A stretch of DNA of 64,000 nucleotides from NCBI GenBank assembly GCA_039822005.1, contig JBCBMZ010000002.1:186001-250000 (forward strand). The letters are read 5' to 3'. This DNA is from JBCBDX01 sp039822005. GTDB lineage: Bacteria > Pseudomonadota > Alphaproteobacteria > Rhizobiales > Rhizobiaceae. This document shows, one piece after another, positions 35,554 to 44,300 of the stretch. Within the stretch, counting starts at the first letter, position 1, and the number at the start of each line of letters is the position of its first letter. The notes below the pieces were generated by a model. It saw only the letters and a list, made by a program, of their open reading frames with translations. It did not search any database and had not been told where the DNA came from. A program made the position numbers and the translations under genes.

Positions 35554-35570
35554 TGCATCAGTCGTGCCAA
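35554..35570 (-). promoter_or_regulatory. Sigma-54 promoter of urtA
   Basis: On the minus strand the sequence is TTGGCACGACTGATGCA. It fits the RpoN consensus YTGGCACGRNNNTTGCW with one mismatch and has the required GG-N10-GC spacing. Transcription would begin near 35543, about 22 bases before the urtA ATG. This points to nitrogen-limitation control through NtrC. No clear NtrC site was recognised upstream. Confidence 0.8.
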
Positions 35571-35680
35571 ACAGGCGAAAACGGTGAAATAGGCAGGGGA
35601 CTGCCGGAAATTCGGGCTTTGGCGGGCTTGGTTCGGCCAAAAATAGACCTCACGATCAACACAATTGGTATTATATTGCC

Positions 35681-35710
35681 TAAAAAATAGGCGTAGATTA
35701 AAAAATAGGC
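35681..35710. repeat. Tandem 12-bp repeats in the urtA-rarD gap
   Basis: TAAAAAATAGGC occurs exactly at 35681-35692 and 35699-35710, separated by GTAGAT, so the period is 18 bp. The first copy is preceded by TTGCC, which forms a short inverted repeat GCCT/AGGC around the A-tract. It lies about 110 bp upstream of the urtA sigma-54 site and 70 bp upstream of rarD, where an activator site or bendable DNA would be expected. Confidence 0.55.
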
Positions 35711-35781
35711 AGTACGGCTGCGGTTGTCGGCGATGCAACTTTCGGGTTTCGCCTTGCTCGCCCAGCGTGTACCGGTTCGCG

Positions 35782-36714
35782 ATGCGTACTTTGTCACCCC
35801 ATCATACAGCTGCGCCTGAAAACACGCCGCGCGAACCGGCTATCGGTTTCGCTTATGCGCTGTCGGCGTTCGGGATTTGGGGACTGTTTCCAATCTATCT
35901 AAAGGCGGTCGGGCACATCCCTGTCTGGGAAGTGGTGGCGCATCGCGTGATCTGGTCGATCCCTCCCGGCCTCTTCATTTTGCTGATCATCGGCAAGCTG
36001 GACGTGTTGCGTGCGGCGTTGCGTCAGCCGCGTTTGCTGGCCAATGCGGCACTGACCGCGACGCTGATCTCCATCAATTGGGGCGTTTATGTCTACGCGG
36101 TCGCCAGCAATCAGGCGGTGGACGGCGCGCTGGGCTATTACATCAACCCGCTTATCAACGTGGTCATTGGGGCGGCGCTCTTGGGCGAACGGCTCGATCG
36201 GCTGCAAGCCATCGCCATTGGTTTGGCGGTGATCGCGGTCACCATTTTGACCGTGCGGGCGGGCGGCTTGCCTTGGATTTCCCTCGTCTTGGCCTGCTCC
36301 TTTGGGTTCTACGGCTATTTTCGCAAGACCATGGCGCTTGGGCCCGCTGAAGGGTTCACTCTGGAGGTGCTGTTGTTGAGCATCATTGCGATGCCGGTTG
36401 TCGCTTGGCTTTTGCTGAACGGGCAGGGGAATTTTGCGACATCAGGCTGGACCGATAGCTTTTTGTTGCTGGCCGGTGGGCCGGTCACGGCCATCCCGTT
36501 GATCCTTTACGCCAATGGCGCGCGCCTGCTGCGCTATACGACGATCGGCGTGATGCAGTATTTGGCACCGACCATGATTTTCCTGATCGCCGTCTTCATC
36601 TTTGGCGAACCATTTGGCCCGGTGCAGTTGATGGCGTTCTGCTTCATTTGGGCCGCGTTGGCGGTCTATAGCTGGAGCCTGATCAAGTCACGGCGATCTG
36701 GCGGGCAGGCCTAG
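35782..36714 (+). CDS. rarD: RarD-type EamA-family transporter
   Basis: This 310-residue inner-membrane protein of the drug/metabolite transporter group has about ten membrane helices. RarD features are FGIWGLFPIYLKAVGHIPVWEVVAHRV near the N-terminus, NWGVYVYAVAS and YYINPLINVVIGA in the middle and YGYFRKT in the second half. The ATG at 35782 is the first that keeps the protein in family register; an upstream ATG at 35665 would run across the urtA control region. Its substrate is not known. Its stop overlaps the convergent transporter stop by 4 bp. Confidence 0.93.
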   Translation: MRTLSPHHTAAPENTPREPAIGFAYALSAFGIWGLFPIYLKAVGHIPVWEVVAHRVIWSIPPGLFILLIIGKLDVLRAALRQPRLLANAALTATLISINWGVYVYAVASNQAVDGALGYYINPLINVVIGAALLGERLDRLQAIAIGLAVIAVTILTVRAGGLPWISLVLACSFGFYGYFRKTMALGPAEGFTLEVLLLSIIAMPVVAWLLLNGQGNFATSGWTDSFLLLAGGPVTAIPLILYANGARLLRYTTIGVMQYLAPTMIFLIAVFIFGEPFGPVQLMAFCFIWAALAVYSWSLIKSRRSGGQA

Positions 36715-37682
36715 TCGCGCCGGGTGTGGCGATGGATCAGGCGATAAACCAGCAAAGACCCACCTGCCGACAGCGCCAAGGCGAGGAAGAAGCCCCATTC
36801 GGTTTGCAGGAACGGAACACCGCCGACATTCATGCCAAACAGGCCGGAGACAATGGTGGCCGGCATTAAGATGGCTGTCAGTACTGACAAGACGAACAGC
36901 AGCTCATTGGTTTGAACCGTTAGTTGCGTGTTGATCTCGTCTTGAAGCATGCGCGTGCGCGACGACAGTTGATCGCAATCATGCGCAAGGGTGTTGACCC
37001 GGTCGGAGAGGCGCTCAAAGGCGTCCTGGATTTCATTGGCTTGCGGATTGTGGTCAAGGACACGCAGATTACGAAACAGTCCGGTTAAACCCTGTATGTG
37101 GCGTCGGTTCGCTAGCAGCTTGCGCCGCACTGTCGGCAAGCTGCTGTCCTGCGCTTGACGGTTTCCGCGTACCACCAGTTCCTCCGCATCGTCCAACACA
37201 TCTACAATGTGATCGAGATCCGTCGCCAGATGCGAGATGAGCTGGTTGATGATCGCTTCAATGGCTGCAAATGGGCCTGGCGTCTTCACATGGCCCGCAT
37301 GAATGCGCGAAATCGTGTCTTCCATGGCCTGAAGCGGTTTGCGGCGCGCGGTGAGCATCGTCTTACCATTAAAAGCAAATCGTAAACGCCCCGGATCGCC
37401 CGACTGGGCATGGAGCGCATGACGCACATCCGGCAACGCGCCAAAGCACCAGTCGTTGGACCAATCGATGAAGGTGGCCTGATCGCTGGCCGACAGGCAA
37501 TTACGCACCTCTATCGGCAGGTCTTCGCGGCGCATGAAATAGCGTTGTGTGCGCATGTCAGCGAGGCCGTAGCTCTCCCAACGCCATTCGACATTGATCG
37601 CTGCCTTGGTAATTAGTCGACCATCACTATCGAAAGCCAGTGAGCCTATTCGTCCATCTTCATTGTCGCTGACAAGTTCCAT
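36711..37682 (-). CDS. CorA/ZntB-family divalent cation transporter
   Basis: This 323-residue protein has a large cytoplasmic N-terminal domain (about 1-255, rich in long helices) and two C-terminal membrane helices (about 262-282 and 296-316). The CorA signature is present as GMNVGG near residue 284, in the loop after the first helix. The lack of the longer YGMNF-type context and the N-terminal sequence favour a ZntB-like zinc exporter over Mg uptake, but this is uncertain. Convergent with rarD. Confidence 0.88.
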   Translation of the reverse strand: MELVSDNEDGRIGSLAFDSDGRLITKAAINVEWRWESYGLADMRTQRYFMRREDLPIEVRNCLSASDQATFIDWSNDWCFGALPDVRHALHAQSGDPGRLRFAFNGKTMLTARRKPLQAMEDTISRIHAGHVKTPGPFAAIEAIINQLISHLATDLDHIVDVLDDAEELVVRGNRQAQDSSLPTVRRKLLANRRHIQGLTGLFRNLRVLDHNPQANEIQDAFERLSDRVNTLAHDCDQLSSRTRMLQDEINTQLTVQTNELLFVLSVLTAILMPATIVSGLFGMNVGGVPFLQTEWGFFLALALSAGGSLLVYRLIHRHTRRD

Positions 37683-37709
37683 GTTTCCACACGCTTGGCG
37701 TCGCCAGCC

Positions 37710-38315
37710 TCACAGCTTCTCAATAATCGCATCGTCACCATCAGGGTCGGCACCCAAATTCGCTTCGATGATAGCCGGAACAATGGCTTGAGCGCCATCC
37801 ACCACCAAGGGCCTGACGCGATGTCCTGTATGAATGAACTGCGCACGACGCATATGATCTAGCAGGCTGATGAGCGGATCCCAAAACCCGCCGAAATTGG
37901 CGAGCACGATCGGCTTCTCGTGACGACCTAATTGCGCCCACGTCATGATTTCGATCACTTCCTCCAGCGTGCCGATACCGCCGGGCAGGGTGACGAAAGC
38001 GTCCGCTTCCTCAAACATGCGGTGCTTGCGCTCATGCATGTCATGCGTCACGACAAGCTCATCGAGTTTTCCAAGTGCCTTTTCAGTGGCTTCTTTGGAC
38101 ATCAGGAACTGCGGGATAATGCCCATCACGGTGCCGCCGCGATCCATCACGCCCTGCGCTACGGCCCCCATCAGCCCTTTGGTCCCGCCGCCATAAACGA
38201 GCCTCAGCTTGGCGTCGGCAATCGTTTCCCCAAGGCGATAGGCTTTGGCAGTAAAGGATGGATCGTCACCGGGCGACGAGCCGCAATAGACGCAAATGGA
38301 ACGCAAATCAGTCAT
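37710..38315 (-). CDS. LOG-family nucleoside 5'-monophosphate phosphoribohydrolase
   Basis: This 201-residue Rossmann-fold enzyme of the lysine-decarboxylase-like LOG family has the paired motifs YGGGTKGLMGAVA near residue 43 and the catalytic PGGIGTLEEV near residue 108. LOG proteins cut the base from cytokinin or other nucleoside monophosphates. The ATG at 38315 is preferred, with the product opening TDLRSICVYCGSSPG as in relatives. Divergent from the LysM gene. Confidence 0.92.
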   Translation of the reverse strand: MTDLRSICVYCGSSPGDDPSFTAKAYRLGETIADAKLRLVYGGGTKGLMGAVAQGVMDRGGTVMGIIPQFLMSKEATEKALGKLDELVVTHDMHERKHRMFEEADAFVTLPGGIGTLEEVIEIMTWAQLGRHEKPIVLANFGGFWDPLISLLDHMRRAQFIHTGHRVRPLVVDGAQAIVPAIIEANLGADPDGDDAIIEKL

Positions 38316-38403
38316 GTTTCTATCAATCCACATTAAGCGAAACGGTCAACACTAACTTGGTTTGCTAAGCGCTTGTGTTCGCAATAAGATTGAGAAGGAT
38401 TCG

Positions 38404-40083
38404 ATGGAAGGGAACATGATGAGCTCACAACTTGCGGGCGTGGGGGCATTTGTCGGCTTGGGCACCACTGTGTTTGTCGCGGCTTCAGGCTTGGTCATTG
38501 ATTTTAATGCGATGATCCCAAGGCCTTCGAACAACCAGCCGGCCGCCTTGATGCAACCTGCAGACGAAAATGTAGTCGCTGAGAACACAGAGAATTTGGA
38601 ACAGGAGCCATCCGTCGAGACCGCCGCCTTGTCCACCGATGCACCGGTTGCCGAAGAGCTAGCACCCAGCGAAATATCACAAGCCGTCGATGCTTCTGCG
38701 CCAGACTGGGAACTGACAGGACCAACTTTCGACATTTTGCGGGTTGAGCCGGATGGTTCAACGCTCATTGCCGGACGGGCAATTCCCGGCAGTGATGTGG
38801 AAATCATGAGCGGCGATGAAATTGTTGCGACAACCACCGCCAATGCTGCCGGAGAATTTGTGGCGCTGCTGGATGATGCGCTGGCCATCGGTGATTATGC
38901 CATGGTGATACGCTCAACGCCGCCGGAAGGCGAAGCTGTGATGTCAGAGCAAACTGCCATCGTGTCCATCCCCGAGGATCGCGCGCAAGGCGTACTGGCA
39001 ATGGTGGAGATGCCGGGCGAGGCGTCGCGGTTGATTTCCACGCCGCAAATCGTGGCTGATGCAGAAGAAACTGTCGCGGCTCCCGATGAGGTTGATGTCA
39101 TCACCGAGGTGGCAACTTCAGCAACTGTAGAGCCGGAATTGCCAGAGCTGTTAACGCTTGCGCCGGAAGCGCCAACCATTGAAATCCAGGAGCCAGTTGT
39201 TTCGGAGGCTCAAGAACAGCCTGTTGAATTGCAGGCCGTTGCGGTGCCGCCCCAGGCCGCAGAGCTGCCCGAACTGCTGGAATTGGGTGCTGGTACACCG
39301 CTTTTCGTGCCGACAGAAGAACAGGAAGCAGAAGCCCCGGTGGACCTTGCCGCAATCGAGCCGGAGCCAAAACCCGAGCCAAAGCCAGAGGTTGAAATTG
39401 CAGTACCGGTAGACCTGACGGTCACCGTTGAAGCGGTCGAAATTGACGGCGGTGAAGTGTTTGTGGCGGGTGCTGCAACGCCTGGCGCACAGTTACGGGT
39501 TTACGCCAATGAAATTCTGCTGGGCGACGTCGTTGCCAGTGAAGGAGGGCGCTTTTTGGTGCAGGTCGAACGCGAGCTGCCCGTTGGCGAGTATACGTTC
39601 CGTGTGGATATGCTGAACCCGCAAACAGCAGAAGTGGTCCGCCGCGCAGCGGTGCCGTTTAGCCGCACTGACGAAACCAGATTGGCAGCGGTGGCCATCG
39701 AACCGTCGGTACAGCTGCCTGCAACGGCACCGGCAATGCCGGACGGTGTTTCAACGTCTGATGATCCGGCCGACAGTACAGCAGTGGCTGTTGAAGCGGA
39801 GTTGATCACAACGCTGGAAGGTGCACCAGAAGTGCCGACCGAAGTGGCGACGTTGCAGCCGACCAAGCAATCGGTGATCATTCGCCGTGGTGACACGCTT
39901 TGGCAGATTTCACGCCGCGTTTACGGCAAAGGTGTCAAATATACGACCATCTATCTGGCCAATCAGGAGCAGATCAAAAACCCGGGGCGGATTTGGCCCG
40001 GACAGGTTTTTGATGTCCCCGATGAAGCACAGGAAGATGCCATCGCGTTCGAAAAACACCAGGAATTGCGCCGGCAAAACTAA
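38404..40083 (+). CDS. LysM-domain envelope protein
   Basis: This 559-residue protein has a single N-terminal hydrophobic anchor (about 10-30) and two Ig-like modules around residues 110-175 and 340-410. Both share the pattern of a G-x-P-G-[SA] turn followed by -V-A-x-x-G-x-F. Acidic Pro/Glu-rich linkers separate them, and a C-terminal LysM peptidoglycan-binding domain (IRRGDTLWQISRRVYG, then TTIYLANQEQI) ends the protein. GAGAAGGA precedes the ATG at 38404. It should reach from the inner membrane to the wall. Function otherwise unknown. Confidence 0.85.
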   Translation: MEGNMMSSQLAGVGAFVGLGTTVFVAASGLVIDFNAMIPRPSNNQPAALMQPADENVVAENTENLEQEPSVETAALSTDAPVAEELAPSEISQAVDASAPDWELTGPTFDILRVEPDGSTLIAGRAIPGSDVEIMSGDEIVATTTANAAGEFVALLDDALAIGDYAMVIRSTPPEGEAVMSEQTAIVSIPEDRAQGVLAMVEMPGEASRLISTPQIVADAEETVAAPDEVDVITEVATSATVEPELPELLTLAPEAPTIEIQEPVVSEAQEQPVELQAVAVPPQAAELPELLELGAGTPLFVPTEEQEAEAPVDLAAIEPEPKPEPKPEVEIAVPVDLTVTVEAVEIDGGEVFVAGAATPGAQLRVYANEILLGDVVASEGGRFLVQVERELPVGEYTFRVDMLNPQTAEVVRRAAVPFSRTDETRLAAVAIEPSVQLPATAPAMPDGVSTSDDPADSTAVAVEAELITTLEGAPEVPTEVATLQPTKQSVIIRRGDTLWQISRRVYGKGVKYTTIYLANQEQIKNPGRIWPGQVFDVPDEAQEDAIAFEKHQELRRQN

Positions 40084-40094
40084 CGCTTGCTCAA

Positions 40095-40135
40095 AGCATA
40101 TTCATCGTCTATCGCCGATAAACGATGAATATGCT
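40095..40135. promoter_or_regulatory. 41-bp palindrome over the arsR start
   Basis: AGCATATTCATCGT (40095-40108) and ACGATGAATATGCT (40122-40135) are perfect inverted repeats. The spacer also contains TATCG-C-CGATA, so the whole 41 bp is palindromic about 40115 except for one mismatched base pair. It contains the arsR start codon. It is a strong candidate ArsR operator. In RNA it would form a long hairpin that could end LysM transcription or hide the arsR start. Confidence 0.75.
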
Positions 40136-40472
40136 GACGACTCAAGACGACCAGATTCATGCCGCGCTATATGCTGCGCTGGCGCACCCGGCGAGGCTGG
40201 AGATTTTGCGTTGTCTGGCGCGTCAGCGTATCTGCAAATGTAAAGATGTCGTTGATGCGTTGCCGTTGGCACAGTCGACAGTTTCGCAACATTTGAAGGT
40301 GCTGGTAGATGCCGGTTTGGTGAAAGCCGAGCTGGGCCGTCCGGCATCACAATATAGTCTGAACAACTCAGTGCTTGCACAACTGGGCCGAACAACCCAA
40401 AGCCTTGTTGAAACATGCTGCGCGGCCGATCGTTGCGTCGACAAAACGGATGGATCTTGCCGAGATGAGTGA
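40125..40472 (+). CDS. ArsR-family metal-responsive repressor
   Basis: This 115-residue winged-helix regulator has the recognition helix QSTVSQHLKVL and wing QYSLNN. Cysteines Cys37 and Cys39 (RICKCKD) sit at the ArsR-type alpha-3 site. The C-terminal tail has Cys98, Cys99, Cys104 and Cys112, giving a second potential site for soft metals (As, Cd, Hg). It overlaps the Atm1-type exporter by 8 bp, and the palindrome at its start is the likely operator. The start at 40125 has no clear Shine-Dalgarno site (ATG 40131 is possible), so it may be leaderless. Confidence 0.9.
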   Translation: MNMLTTQDDQIHAALYAALAHPARLEILRCLARQRICKCKDVVDALPLAQSTVSQHLKVLVDAGLVKAELGRPASQYSLNNSVLAQLGRTTQSLVETCCAADRCVDKTDGSCRDE

Positions 40473-42357
40473 CACCAAAACAGTTTCGGCGGACAATAGC
40501 GCCCTGTTTCGAACCATAGGAAACCTTTGGGTCTACATGTGGCCCACTGACCGACCGGACCTAAAAATGCGCGTGGTCTGGGCTATGTTCTATCTCTTTC
40601 TGGGCACTTTGGCGCTCATGCTGGCGCCTTATGGATTTAAGTGGGCGACCAATGCGCTGAGCGGTGAACTGCAACCGGCCGGTTGGGTCCCGAAGTTCCT
40701 TTTGGCGCCGGTCATGCTTGTGCTGGCCTACAATGTGTTTCGCCTCGCCAATGTCGGCTTTAATCAGTTGCGAGATGCGCTTTTTGCAAGCGTCGGGCAA
40801 CACGCGGTCCGGCAATTGGCGCACAAGACTTTTATCCACATGCATGGTTTGTCGCTGCGATTTCACCTGGAGCGCAGGACGGGCGGGCTAAGTCGCATTA
40901 TCGAGCGCGGCACCAAGGGCATTGAGTCGATTGTGCGCTTCACCATTTTGAATGCGGCTCCGACCGTTCTTCAATTCGCGATGATTGCGGGGATTTTCGC
41001 TTTCACCTATGGCATCGCCTACGTGTTGGTCACCGCCGCTACGATTGGCCTTTACGCCTGGTTCACCATTCGGGCCACTGATTGGCGCATCCAGATCCGC
41101 CGCGACATGAACAACTCTGATACCGATGCCAACACCAAGGCGATCGACTCGCTGCTCAATTTCGAGACGGTCAAATATTTCGGCAATGAAGAGATGGAAG
41201 CACGCCGTTTTGACGAGTCCATGGCACAATATGAGCGCGCGGCAACTAAAGTCTGGACATCACTTGGCTGGCTCAACTTCGGCCAAGGCGTCATATTTGG
41301 CGCGGGTATGCTCGTTATGATGGGCATGAGCGCGCGTGCGGTTCAATCCGGCGACCAAACGCTCGGTGACTTTGTCTTCATCAACGCCATGCTGATGCAA
41401 TTGTCGATCCCGCTCAACTTTATCGGCTTTATCTACCGCGAAATCCGGCAAGGCCTGACCGACATTGAACAGATGTTCGATCTTTTGGACGTGAACGCGG
41501 AAGTGGTTGACGCGCCGAACGCCAAACCTTTGGCCGTTGCGGATGCCGCGCTGTCATTTGACGACATTCATTTCGCCTATGATCCCGAGCGGTCCATCCT
41601 CAAAGGGATTTCCTTTGACGTGCCCGCTGGCAGAACAGTTGCCATTGTTGGCCCGTCCGGCGCGGGAAAATCGACGATCTCGCGGCTCCTGTTCCGCTTC
41701 TATGATGTGCAGAAAGGGGCCATCACCGTTGACGGGCAGGATGTGCGTAACGTGACCCAAAAGTCATTGCGGTCGGCGATTGGTATGGTGCCGCAGGATA
41801 CGGTGCTCTTTAACGACACGATTGCATACAACATTCGCTATGGCAGACCCGATGCGACAGATGAGGACGTGGAACAAGCCGCTGAAATGGCGCAGATCGG
41901 TGATTTCATCCGGTCGCTACCGAACGGTTTCGAAACGATGGTCGGCGAGCGCGGCTTGAAACTCTCGGGCGGCGAAAAGCAGCGTGTGGCGATTGCGCGC
42001 ACGATCCTCAAAGCACCGCCCATCCTGATCTTGGACGAGGCAACCTCAGCGCTCGATACCGCGACCGAACAGGAAATCCAGGCCGCACTCGACATTGTTT
42101 CTCAGGGGCGTACCACCCTTGTGATTGCACACCGCTTGTCTACTGTGATCAGCGCCGACGAAATTATTGTTCTGCGCGAGGGAAAGATCGCGGAACGCGG
42201 CACCCACGGGCAACTGATCGAGCGCACAGACGGGCTCTATGCGCAAATGTGGGCCCGCCAGGCGGAAGCCATTGAAGCGGAAGCGCGCCTGCGCAAGGCG
42301 CGCGAAAATGACGAATTGGGTATTATTGACCGCCGACGCCAGGAGCCAGCTGAATAG
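40465..42357 (+). CDS. Atm1-type ABC exporter (ATPase-permease)
   Basis: This 630-residue half-transporter works as a homodimer in the inner membrane. Six membrane helices (about 40-345) precede an ATPase domain with Walker A GPSGAGKST, signature LSGGEKQRVAIARTI and Walker B ILILDEATSALDT. The permease has the Atm1/HMT1 pattern NSLLNFETVKYFGNEEMEARRFD. Relatives export glutathione-bound metals or sulfur species. Pairing with a Cys-rich ArsR supports metal efflux. Start at 40465 within the arsR end; an ATG at 40450 is possible. Confidence 0.93.
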   Translation: MSDTKTVSADNSALFRTIGNLWVYMWPTDRPDLKMRVVWAMFYLFLGTLALMLAPYGFKWATNALSGELQPAGWVPKFLLAPVMLVLAYNVFRLANVGFNQLRDALFASVGQHAVRQLAHKTFIHMHGLSLRFHLERRTGGLSRIIERGTKGIESIVRFTILNAAPTVLQFAMIAGIFAFTYGIAYVLVTAATIGLYAWFTIRATDWRIQIRRDMNNSDTDANTKAIDSLLNFETVKYFGNEEMEARRFDESMAQYERAATKVWTSLGWLNFGQGVIFGAGMLVMMGMSARAVQSGDQTLGDFVFINAMLMQLSIPLNFIGFIYREIRQGLTDIEQMFDLLDVNAEVVDAPNAKPLAVADAALSFDDIHFAYDPERSILKGISFDVPAGRTVAIVGPSGAGKSTISRLLFRFYDVQKGAITVDGQDVRNVTQKSLRSAIGMVPQDTVLFNDTIAYNIRYGRPDATDEDVEQAAEMAQIGDFIRSLPNGFETMVGERGLKLSGGEKQRVAIARTILKAPPILILDEATSALDTATEQEIQAALDIVSQGRTTLVIAHRLSTVISADEIIVLREGKIAERGTHGQLIERTDGLYAQMWARQAEAIEAEARLRKARENDELGIIDRRRQEPAE

Positions 42358-42358
42358 C

Positions 42359-42736
42359 TTAGCCGCAAAGCTTGTAGTTTTTGCCAGAACTACCGCCATC
42401 AATCACGGTGAAGCTATAGGGCGAATGCTTCTTGATGGCCCAATTTTGGTTGAAGCTTTCGCCTTCGCTTTGGCACACAAGAACCGTTGACCAGTCGGTT
42501 GCGGACAATTGTTGAACCTGCGTGATGCGGCAAGCACTTTCGTACAATTCAAATGTGCCACGCCCGATGACAATGAACTGACCTTCGTTCACCTCGCCGC
42601 CGTAGGGTTTGCCGCAATGTTGCCCGTCCACAGCCCATTGCCCATGGAATAGGGGTAGGCGGGTTTCCTGAGAAAAGGCTGGCGCGAAAGAACTTAAGCA
42701 GGCGGCAACTGCTGCACCAAAAGTCCAGAAACGCAT
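42359..42736 (-). CDS. Small secreted protein, unknown function
   Basis: This 125-residue protein has a clean signal peptide (MRFWTFGAAVAACLSSFAPAFSQ). The mature part has five cysteines, suggesting periplasmic disulfides, and a pattern of short beta segments (GQWAVDGQHC, GGEVNEGQFIVIGRGTFELYE, SACRITQVQQL). The ATG at 42736 follows GGAGG closely, while a GTG at 42748 lacks a site. It converges with the Atm1 gene one base away. No family recognised. Confidence 0.72.
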   Translation of the reverse strand: MRFWTFGAAVAACLSSFAPAFSQETRLPLFHGQWAVDGQHCGKPYGGEVNEGQFIVIGRGTFELYESACRITQVQQLSATDWSTVLVCQSEGESFNQNWAIKKHSPYSFTVIDGGSSGKNYKLCG

Positions 42737-42783
42737 TCTTGCCTCCACTTGCGCATTGCCCGTATTGCCAATAAGCGAGCGCT

Positions 42784-43482
42784 ATGACGATCCTCAACAC
42801 CATCACAAAAGCATTCGTTCCTGTCCATAAGGAAGGTTGGCCATTCATTGCCATCTTCTTTGTTGCCGCCGTAGTCGCGGGTCAATTGTGGGATCCGTTT
42901 CTTTATCTCGGTTTGGTTCTCACGGCATGGTGTGCCTACTTTTTCCGCGACCCGGAGCGTGTCGTGCCGGTCTCGGATGATTTGGTCGTGTCGCCGGCCG
43001 ATGGAATTATCTCCGCCATCGGCCGGTCCGTGCCGCCTGAAGAACTTGAGCTTGGCGATGGCGAGCGCACACGGATTTCGGTATTCATGAATGTCTTTTC
43101 GGTCCATGTGAACCGCGCACCGGTTCGAGGCGAGATCATAAAAATCGCCTACAGCCCCGGGCGTTTTCTCAATGCCGACCTCGACAAGGCCAGCCACGAA
43201 AACGAACGCAACGGCTTGGTGATATCTTCCCCCCATGGATCGGTTGCCGCCGTGCAAATTGCCGGCCTCGTGGCACGGCGCATCGTGTGCTGGAAAAAGG
43301 AGCAAGATGCGGTGGCCATTGGAGAACGTTTTGGCTTGATCCGGTTTGGGTCACGACTTGACGTTTACTTGCCGGACGAAGCCGTCCCGCAGGTCCATTT
43401 GGGGCAAACGGCTTTGGCCGGTGAAACTGTGCTGGCTGCATTTGGCCAAGAGGCACCATCTGACCTGTCGCGCACAGACTGA
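42784..43482 (+). CDS. psd: Phosphatidylserine decarboxylase
   Basis: This 232-residue proenzyme makes phosphatidylethanolamine. It is the short alphaproteobacterial form, with an N-terminal hydrophobic region (about 20-45) and VSPADGIISAIG near residue 74. VFSVHVNRAP lies in the middle, and the pyruvoyl cleavage site is Gly-Ser in RFGSRLDVYLP near residue 187. It is followed 5 bp later by pssA, which supplies its substrate. Confidence 0.95.
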   Translation: MTILNTITKAFVPVHKEGWPFIAIFFVAAVVAGQLWDPFLYLGLVLTAWCAYFFRDPERVVPVSDDLVVSPADGIISAIGRSVPPEELELGDGERTRISVFMNVFSVHVNRAPVRGEIIKIAYSPGRFLNADLDKASHENERNGLVISSPHGSVAAVQIAGLVARRIVCWKKEQDAVAIGERFGLIRFGSRLDVYLPDEAVPQVHLGQTALAGETVLAAFGQEAPSDLSRTD

Positions 43483-43487
43483 CACAG

Positions 43488-44300
43488 ATGAGCGACGCGT
43501 TTCCACCCTTTGAACCCGATGGCGCGCAAGGCGCTTCTGAAACCACACGCTTGCGTGACGTGCCGCTGCGCTTTGTCATGCCCAATATCGTGACAGTGCT
43601 CGCCATCTGCGCAGGGCTTTCTGCTGTGCGCATGGCGTTCGAGGGCCGGTTTGACATTGCCGTGGGGCTTATCGGCATTGCAGCACTATTAGACGGTCTT
43701 GACGGGCGTATCGCGCGATTGATGAAGGCCGCATCTCGCTTTGGCAAAGAACTGGATTCGCTGGCAGATGTCATCAATTTCGGTGTCGTGCCGGCACTGG
43801 TTCTCTATGCCTTTGTGTTGGATGAAGCCCGCCAATTTGGCTGGACAGCAGCGCTTCTGTTCACCATTGCTTGTGCGCTGCGTTTGGCGCGGTTCAATAT
43901 AACGGCAGACGCGCAGACATTGCCCAAGTGGCAACAGGCCTACTTTGTCGGGGTGCCGGCTCCGGCGGGAGGGTTGGTGGTGCTGCTCCCTGTTTATCTG
44001 AGTTTTCTTGGTTTCCAGCCGGATTGGTACACTGCCAAAATCGTTGCTTTTTATACGATAGCAGTCGCGTTCCTGATGGTTTCCAATGTGCCGGTTTGGT
44101 CGGGAAAAAGCATAGAGCGCGTGCCCAAAACCCTCGTGGTGCCCCTCATGATGGGCGTCGCGCTTTTTGTGGCGCTTCTGTTCAACTTTACCTGGTCGAC
44201 CCTGACCGCTTGCGTTGTTACCTATCTGGCGTTTCTGCCATGGTCGGTGCACATGTGGCGCAAGCAGGCAAAGAAGGCACGTGCCACCGACAGTGACTAG
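43488..44300 (+). CDS. pssA: CDP-diacylglycerol-serine O-phosphatidyltransferase
   Basis: This 270-residue polytopic membrane enzyme makes phosphatidylserine from CDP-diacylglycerol and serine. The CDP-alcohol phosphotransferase motif DGLDGRIARLMKAASRFGKELDSLAD is complete. About eight hydrophobic segments follow. Together with psd it forms the phosphatidylethanolamine pathway. Its stop overlaps the convergent acyl-ACP synthetase gene by 4 bp. Confidence 0.95.
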   Translation: MSDAFPPFEPDGAQGASETTRLRDVPLRFVMPNIVTVLAICAGLSAVRMAFEGRFDIAVGLIGIAALLDGLDGRIARLMKAASRFGKELDSLADVINFGVVPALVLYAFVLDEARQFGWTAALLFTIACALRLARFNITADAQTLPKWQQAYFVGVPAPAGGLVVLLPVYLSFLGFQPDWYTAKIVAFYTIAVAFLMVSNVPVWSGKSIERVPKTLVVPLMMGVALFVALLFNFTWSTLTACVVTYLAFLPWSVHMWRKQAKKARATDSD

